Source: Cryptomeria japonica
Taxonomy: Eukaryota > Streptophyta > Pinopsida > Cupressales > Cupressaceae
Reading direction: 5' to 3'
DNA: 64,000 nt
Assembly (NCBI RefSeq): GCF_030272615.1
Contig: NC_081415.1
Location: 266,197,925 to 266,261,924 of the forward strand
Shown here: positions 58,631 to 64,000 of the stretch, piece after piece
How the letters are laid out: the number at the start of each line of letters is the position of its first letter
Numbering within the stretch: the first letter of the stretch is position 1
Translations under genes and position numbers: made by a program
The notes under the pieces: model-generated
Database searches by the model: none
What the model was told of the DNA's origin: nothing
Seen by the model: only the letters and a program-made list of their open reading frames with translations

Positions 58631-60423
58631 CATCTTAAGAATACACTATCTTGAATTCTTTTGCTTCTTTCGATAGAGTGTTTCTTTAAATGCATTAGTT
58701 AGGAAGAGGTCAATTCATAAGTTTGTAAGTTATTTTTATATCGATTATTTATTTTAATATATTTGTTATTTTATAATAGTAACATAACATTCTTATAGTT
58801 TATATTTTTTGTATGACATTACTTTTCAAGACCAACTGTTTAGTGTGACTAATTAAAGATAGATTGATGCACCTTAATTGCTTAATATAATAATCTTGAA
58901 TGTTTTTGCTTCTTTAAGGAAAGTGTTTCTTTTGAGAATTTCTACTTGTTTTAAATGCATTTGTTAGAAAGAGGTTAATTAGTTTGAAAGTTATTTTTAC
59001 GTCATTTTTTTTTTATTAATTTATTAGAGTTGTCAATCGAATTTTGTCTTTTCAATAATACTAACTAAATATAGATTGTTGCATCTTAAGAGTTCAATAA
59101 ATTATCTTGATTGTTTTTCACTCTATGGTTCCTTGTGACCTAGGTCATAGCTATGCAGGACAGTTCAATTGGGTTATGTGGTAGTTTGTTCAAGGGGCAT
59201 TTGTTGGTAATCCTCAAAGTTTAGTTGTTATTTAGAATTTAACATCAACTTTCTCGGAGAGTGATCTTTTTGGATTTCCATAGACAATATCAATAATAAC
59301 AAATATAAGAAATGTCAAGCTTTCTATTATAACAGCCTATTCCAATCATGGATTATGATATAAACATAAAAAGACATAGGGTGTTACAAGAGATAAAATG
59401 AAATAAATCAACTCTAACTAGAGAATGATAATCGACACGTTCAATTTGTTGCACTAGTAGTTGAATTGAATATCATAAATTGAATATGCATAAAATAGGA
59501 ATTCCACAATTCATACATAAACAATGTGATCATCAAAGGAAACTCATGAAACACTTGTAATTTTTAGATTTCATCATGAATCACAAGGTTGTACCAATAA
59601 GCACATGTGAGGCGAAATCTATTGAGCATACTTGAAGCGATATTTCAACCAAGTTATCCAATCGAACAAAACAAACATGAAATTACCTATACTGAATTAT
59701 TAAAAACACCCAAAATGCAGACGACATGCTTGAATATAATTTTGTTTCTAGATTCACAAATTTAACAGTATGTTACACATAAGTTGCAATACATTTTCAT
59801 ATAATCTATGAATAAAGAGTTTACCAAACCTTTGGAATGTAAAATGAATGAATTTAAATAGATTATACATCTAAAAATTGTCAACCCATAGCTAGGGTTT
59901 CTTGGTATGAAAACTGGAAGTCTTTTTGCTTTAGTTGAGATGAAGTCTTATTGTCATACTAACTAGCACCATACCTTGTGCAAGAGGTAGGTGGATAAAT
60001 TACAACTTAAAACGAACAAAATGTGGCCCTATTATTACAGCCCAAATTGAAGTTTCAACGTAGAGAACTTCTACGCAACTTTTGGAAGTCAATACATTGC
60101 CCATGCATCTCTTCTTGCTAGAAATGGGATGTATGAAGAGTAAAAACCAAAGGATTTGTCAAGAAACTCACCTCTAACTCGTTGCATTTTTAAAATATGG
60201 GACGACTAAAAAAACTAAGTGACACTTAGACACTTTTATTAAACCTTCAAAATCTGTAAAACTTAATTAACTAATGAATTCTTATATAACCAGCAGCTAC
60301 AAATGTGCTACAAATTTTGGAAATGTCTAATTGAAAGCTCTAACAACTACATTTAAATTTTTCTAAATTTTGAGTTTTTTATATTTGAACTTAATTTTCT
60401 TTTTCATATCTTCGAATTAAGGG
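58631..60423. other. Unassigned AT-rich stretch
   Basis: Partial copies of the preceding array reach about 59110 (ATAGATTG-TGCA-CTTAA words). A perfect 12-bp palindrome TGACCTAGGTCA lies near 59137. No gene is seen. Confidence 0.5.
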
Positions 60424-61010
60424 AGCTCCACTTGCATATTCTTTAACTTTTCTTTAATCAACATCATATGATCGATGTTGTCCTTGTTACATTTTTTATG
60501 TGGATTATTTTTAAATTCTTGGACAATAACATGAGCATCATTTATGTTGACCTTGGCCTCCCAAAATGTGTAAGAGAGTGATGTTAAACAAATTCTTCCA
60601 CCCTCTACAATGGTGTAGTTGCAACTTCATAATTCTCTAATTTTTATATCCTTTGACTTAAATTTATAAGCTATGACTACCATCTTGATGGTCTTTAGCC
60701 ATTCCTTTGGATACCTCTATTAGACTCATCTAATATTGCAACCCTGAGTAACTTATCCTCATTGGTGGCCTTAATTATACCAAGTATAGGAAGATAATCC
60801 TCCCACGTGAGGATACTCTCCTCGATGCACATTTCTCCATCCTCACTTGTCAACATTTTATGCAAAAAGTTCAATTGATGATTTATAGTGATAATGTTTG
60901 ATGGCTTTGTTTATAGTTTCTTCTCCTAGAGTCTCAATGTCTTGTCTGCATTCCAATGCAACTGCCAAGAAACCATCTCCATCTTACAACCTAGCCTCTA
61001 GGACCAATAC
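60424..61010 (-). pseudogene. Decayed unidentified protein, antisense to an LTR element
   Basis: Three consecutive minus-strand frames join smoothly in sense: GFLAVALECRQDIETLGEET, then MLTSEDGEMCIEESILTWED and ATNEDKLLRVAILDES, then TIKMVVIAYKFKSKDIKI and YTFWEAKVNINDAHVIV, ending near LKNMQVELP. The two frame changes fall near 60855 and 60690, and there are stops near 60650 and 60424. Amino-acid composition is that of a soluble globular protein with a charged C-terminus. I do not recognise it. It lies antisense and just upstream of a plus-strand PPT and LTR (61264-61274), the same geometry as the PMD frame at the left end of the window. Confidence 0.5.
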
Positions 61011-61263
61011 AACTTGTAAGCTTGTAGAAGGGGTGGCAAAGTCTAAGGGTCCTACAAGATTACTGATATATTTATTTTATTCTTTAATTTGGGTTGTATA
61101 CTCTTCTTTTGAGGTTACATCCTTCTACATTATTCTAAATATTGCTAGCACTGATTTTTGTAGTCAATGCTTCTCACCTTCCCGTGTTTGAACCCCAATA
61201 TCAATCTCTTGCATTTGGTAGTCTCCTACTTATATTTTATCTTTAAGCCTATGTAATTTACAC

Positions 61264-61764
61264 CAAAGGGGGGTGTTGGATTTTTGGGCACCCAATTTGG
61301 CTTGGAGATTTATAAATACAAAGTTTGCAAGTTTCAGAGATTTTTATGTTATTTTAACTTTTCAACTTCATTATATGAGTACTTATATTCTATCATTTCT
61401 TTTGTGGAGGAAAATTCATAGAAGCTACGAAATGTGGATGAAACCTCGTGAGTTATAGGGTTAGGCAATGAGAACCCTTTGATTCAAGATTGATTTTTCA
61501 CATAGGGAGTGCAAAAAAGTTTCAAGGATGATATAGTCCAACCAATTTAGTGTTGTGTGGTGTTTGCGAGTTTAGGAGTGTAGTAGTTTCCAATTCTTTG
61601 TAGGTGCTTTGGTTGTGTGAAAGAATCTTTTATATTCCATTATGGAGCAGTTATACATTTTTGTAGCTATCATTTTTCTTTATGGGTGAAGTGAAATATG
61701 TTGCACAGTACAAAAAAAATTGCAAACTTGGTAAATTATGATTTGTTTATTTTGTGCTACGATC
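61264..61764 (+). mobile_element. PPT and LTR start of an unclassified LTR element
   Basis: CAAAGGGGGG ends at 61273 and TGTTGGATTTTTGGGCACCC begins at 61274, the PPT-LTR junction pattern. The LTR seems to continue past the SINE, but its end is not determined and no partner LTR is visible. Confidence 0.5.
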
Positions 61765-61993
61765 TTCTTTTTTTTTTGTTATGACAGGGGTATACCTATG
61801 ACCCATCCCAACACCAAACCTACCTTACCTTGGTCTTACTTGCCAAGTTGGGGTTCAAGAAGGGGCAAGCTAAGGCAAGACTAATCCCTTGAAGGGAGGA
61901 TCCACAGTCCCCCCTCTTGAATCCAGTGAGGGATTCAAACCTAAGACCCGGAGAAAACGCATGGCCCAAGCCAACTCACCTACTTGTGAGGGC
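61765..61993 (-). mobile_element. tRNA-derived SINE (229 bp)
   Basis: On the minus strand there is an RNA polymerase III B box GGTTTGAATCC (61931-61941) and, about 22-32 bases upstream, an A-box-like TTGGCTTGGGCC (about 61963-61976). A tRNA-unrelated body follows, ending in an A-rich tail with an A10 run (seen as T-run at 61768-61777 on the plus strand). TSDs TTTGTGCTACGATC (61751-61764) and TTTGTGCTACAATC (61994-62007) match at 13 of 14. SINEs depend on LINE machinery. The small ORFs across it are chance. Confidence 0.88.
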
Positions 61994-62007
61994 TTTGTGC
62001 TACAATC

Positions 62008-63077
62008 ATTTGTGAGCAATATCTTTTTGAAAGCTAATCCAACTATTCTGAAATCTAAATGTGTTGTGTATGAGATTTTGTTTATGTTTTTTTCTCTTCC
62101 ACGAGCCAAAGTGAAGTAATGTGGTGTAATACGATATGATATTCTGAGATGATCCTACATCAATTTGAGCTCTTTTAGTGAATTGGTAGTGTTAACTAGT
62201 TAGCTAGATTGTGTTGTTTTCATATAATATTTATAAAAATTGGTTGTCACCATTCTTATATCTAAAAATTAATAATATTTTTTTTCAGTTGGCTTATTAC
62301 AAACCTTTACACTTTAATGGATCAATTTTTTTAGTCTACCAATTGACTAAAATAATTGATTTGTAGAGGAACATAATTTAGACCATTGATAATGGATAAA
62401 GTTTAAGCAACATTTTACATTGAAATTTAGTGTTTGCAATGCAACAATGTGATGTGACTTTTATCATTGTAATGAGTTAACCTAGATAAAAATATATGTG
62501 CTTTAAGTGAATTATAAATCTGTCACATCCTTCAAATTCATTGTGTGTCAATATGTTCTTTGAGATGCAATTACATGTCATAATGATGTCAATCTTGGCA
62601 TATTAGTAGAGCAAAGAAGGTTTGCATTTTAGCATCAATCAATCTACTGTAACCTTTGATTTTAATGGAAAAAACATATGGATCATTGATCATTTCAATG
62701 CATTTTCAAGTAAAGGAGCACAACTAGGGGGGGATATGAAGGACATTTGGTATGGCACATTTAGTTCCTTTTGGTCAACAGATGTATGTTTGGGATATTT
62801 TTTTAAAGAGATAGGAGGCATGTTATTAATGATTAAAAATATCCCAAAGAGATAATGCTTTATTTTAAGCTATCTAAAGTCGAGGGCCCTCAATTTAAAC
62901 AATATGTTAAAAAGTGAAAACTCATCACCAATAGCTTAACTTGTTGAAACATTAGTACGAAAGTGTGTAATCACACCAATCTTATGAAAAAAATCAAATG
63001 GTTGACTACATTTACTCTTGTATGTATTTTTTTTTTTTTCGACAAGAAACAAAGCCAATTAAAAATCATACTCATTA
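62008..63077. other. Unassigned stretch, probably LTR continuation then unknown
   Basis: A weak open frame at 62622-62855 (e.g. FDFNGKNIWIIDHFNAFSSK) recalls a Copia protease-like WIIDSG region but lacks the D-S-G motif. Otherwise nothing is recognised. Confidence 0.35.
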
Positions 63078-63422
63078 TGTTGGCATATTGGCATAACTGA
63101 TGGAGATGATGGTGTACCGGTAAAGGCCTGTTGGTGATTATATAATTATGATATGATGCTTTATGATTAGTTATTTGTGTTGTCATTTATGGCAACCATG
63201 TTTGTCTATGTTTGGTATATCATCTAAGTTATCTAAGTTATCTAGCCTAACCAGTAATGGAATGTTTGCTAAGTTGACAGTGAACCGGTAAGCAGAAACA
63301 GTGAAGGAGATGGTTGTGGTAGAGATCCATGTTGAGTTAGGTCTTGCGGTTTGGAATGTATTGTGAGAGTTGAGAAACACAACACCACAGGAGCCTAAAG
63401 ATATTCTGCAAGCTGAATAATC
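63078..63422 (+). mobile_element. Copia-type LTR fragment
   Basis: It starts TGTTGGCATATTGGCATAAC, sharing the TGTTGGCAT start of the other Copia LTRs in the window, and has ACCGGT-like words. It is cut at 63422 by the next element. GTTATCTAA is repeated at about 63229-63243. Confidence 0.5.
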
Positions 63423-63727
63423 TGTTACAAGGAGAAGCAAGGAAGCAAGATAACTAAAAGCAAAACACAGAAAAATATGCTCAAAAGATGAGAGCTCAAT
63501 ATTCACAAAAATGTGTAATGTGATAATAATACAAAGAAAAGAAAATTAACCTCTAATAGGTCAAGAAACCCTAAAAGGGAAAACCTAGGCTTGCACATAA
63601 TAATTAATAAAAGAATTAATTATTATGCACGTATTGTTAGCTTAAGTGTAAAAAGAGATAATAGGGAACTTAAAGAATTAAACAAATATTGTTTAATTAA
63701 TCAAGTAAAGACCCGATTACTCTAACA
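63423..63727 (-). mobile_element. 3' LTR (305 bp) of a minus-strand Copia-like element
   Basis: Minus-strand edges are TGTTAGAGTAATC and CTTGTAACA. The PPT AGCTTAAGGGGGGG lies directly before it (63728-63741). Two AT palindromes (about 63602-63627 and 63676-63703) sit in U3. The element extends beyond the right edge; no coding is recognised up to 64000. Confidence 0.72.
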
Positions 63728-64000
63728 CCCCCCCTTAAGCTAGACTTAGGGAGAAGCTAAAACCTAGAACAGCTACTGAAAGCAAGAAAGATGGGTCCTA
63801 GCAACAAGGCCTGATCAGGTACCCAAATATAATGAAATCTCTATGAAACGGAGAAAAAGGAGAAAACCCAGTGGGAAAAAAACTCCTCTCCAAAAATAGA
63901 TAAAAGAACATGCTGAAAGAAGACAAAGATCCAGCGGCACCTAACCATCTTTCTGTCCTTAGGAAGAGGATAGTGATCCCAAGTATGATTCCTCATCAAA
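63728..64000 (-). mobile_element. Interior (3' untranslated side) of the last LTR element, partial
   Basis: It holds the PPT and non-coding DNA running off the window. The pol genes, if present, are outside. Confidence 0.5.

Noticed and set aside
61870-62119. Overlapping ORFs of 76-79 codons on both strands
   Set aside because: They cover the SINE; protein-likeness comes from the tRNA-like GC content.

Overview
This is 64 kb of repeat-dominated nuclear DNA from a large-genome seed plant. A gymnosperm, probably a conifer, is my best guess. The basis is plant-type Ty1/Copia and Ty3/Gypsy LTR retrotransposons, LINEs, a tRNA-derived SINE, a plant mobile domain (PMD) reading frame, AAACCCT (plant telomere-type) boxes in one LTR family, high AT content, deeply nested insertions, and no intact single-copy host gene that I recognise. 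Species-level assignment is inference only.

Layout. 1-2345: 3' end of a Gypsy-like element, with an antisense PMD reading frame, a hairpin over the polypurine tract (PPT), and an LTR carrying five AT palindromes. 2348-4450: a Copia reverse transcriptase/RNase H remnant and its 3' LTR. 4516-25170: a multi-layer nest. The host is a gag-only Copia element (gag halves 4516-5072 and 14998-16441, then a run of PPT-like boxes and an LTR from 18422). Into its gag went a minus-strand, apparently non-coding LTR element (5073-14992). That element then received a 5'-truncated LINE (8661-12520, 17-bp target site duplication) and a solo Copia LTR (13123-14527, TSD CATAG). The host LTR received a 5.3-kb TG...CA insertion (19216-24513, TSD TGGAT), which itself holds a short LINE 3' end (22866-23405).

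25834-35932: a gag-protease Copia derivative with no recognisable integrase or reverse transcriptase but an extra acidic reading frame. Its 3' LTR is split by a nearly full-length minus-strand Copia (28381-35609) of the same family as the solo LTR. 35933-47860: degenerate gag-like and RNase H remnants, then a full-structure plus-strand Copia (about 39739-47064) nested in an older LTR. 47860-49700: a decayed LINE ORF1-like remnant. 49905-56215: a satellite array with a 1,503-bp higher-order repeat built from six monomers of about 250 bp. 57118-58630: a foldback element and a second tandem array of roughly 302-318-bp units. 60424-64000: a decayed antisense reading frame beside a PPT and LTR, a SINE with 14-bp TSDs, and two further LTR pieces.

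Nothing here looks like an operon or a working host pathway. The coding content is transposon machinery, all of it broken by stops, frameshifts or catalytic substitutions. The most unusual item is the LINE at 8661-12520. Its perfect TSD encloses, downstream of the RNase H domain, an extra reading frame of about 586 codons with a charged middle and coiled-coil tail. A second, unrelated LINE 3' end in the window also has coiled-coil coding just before its 3' UTR.
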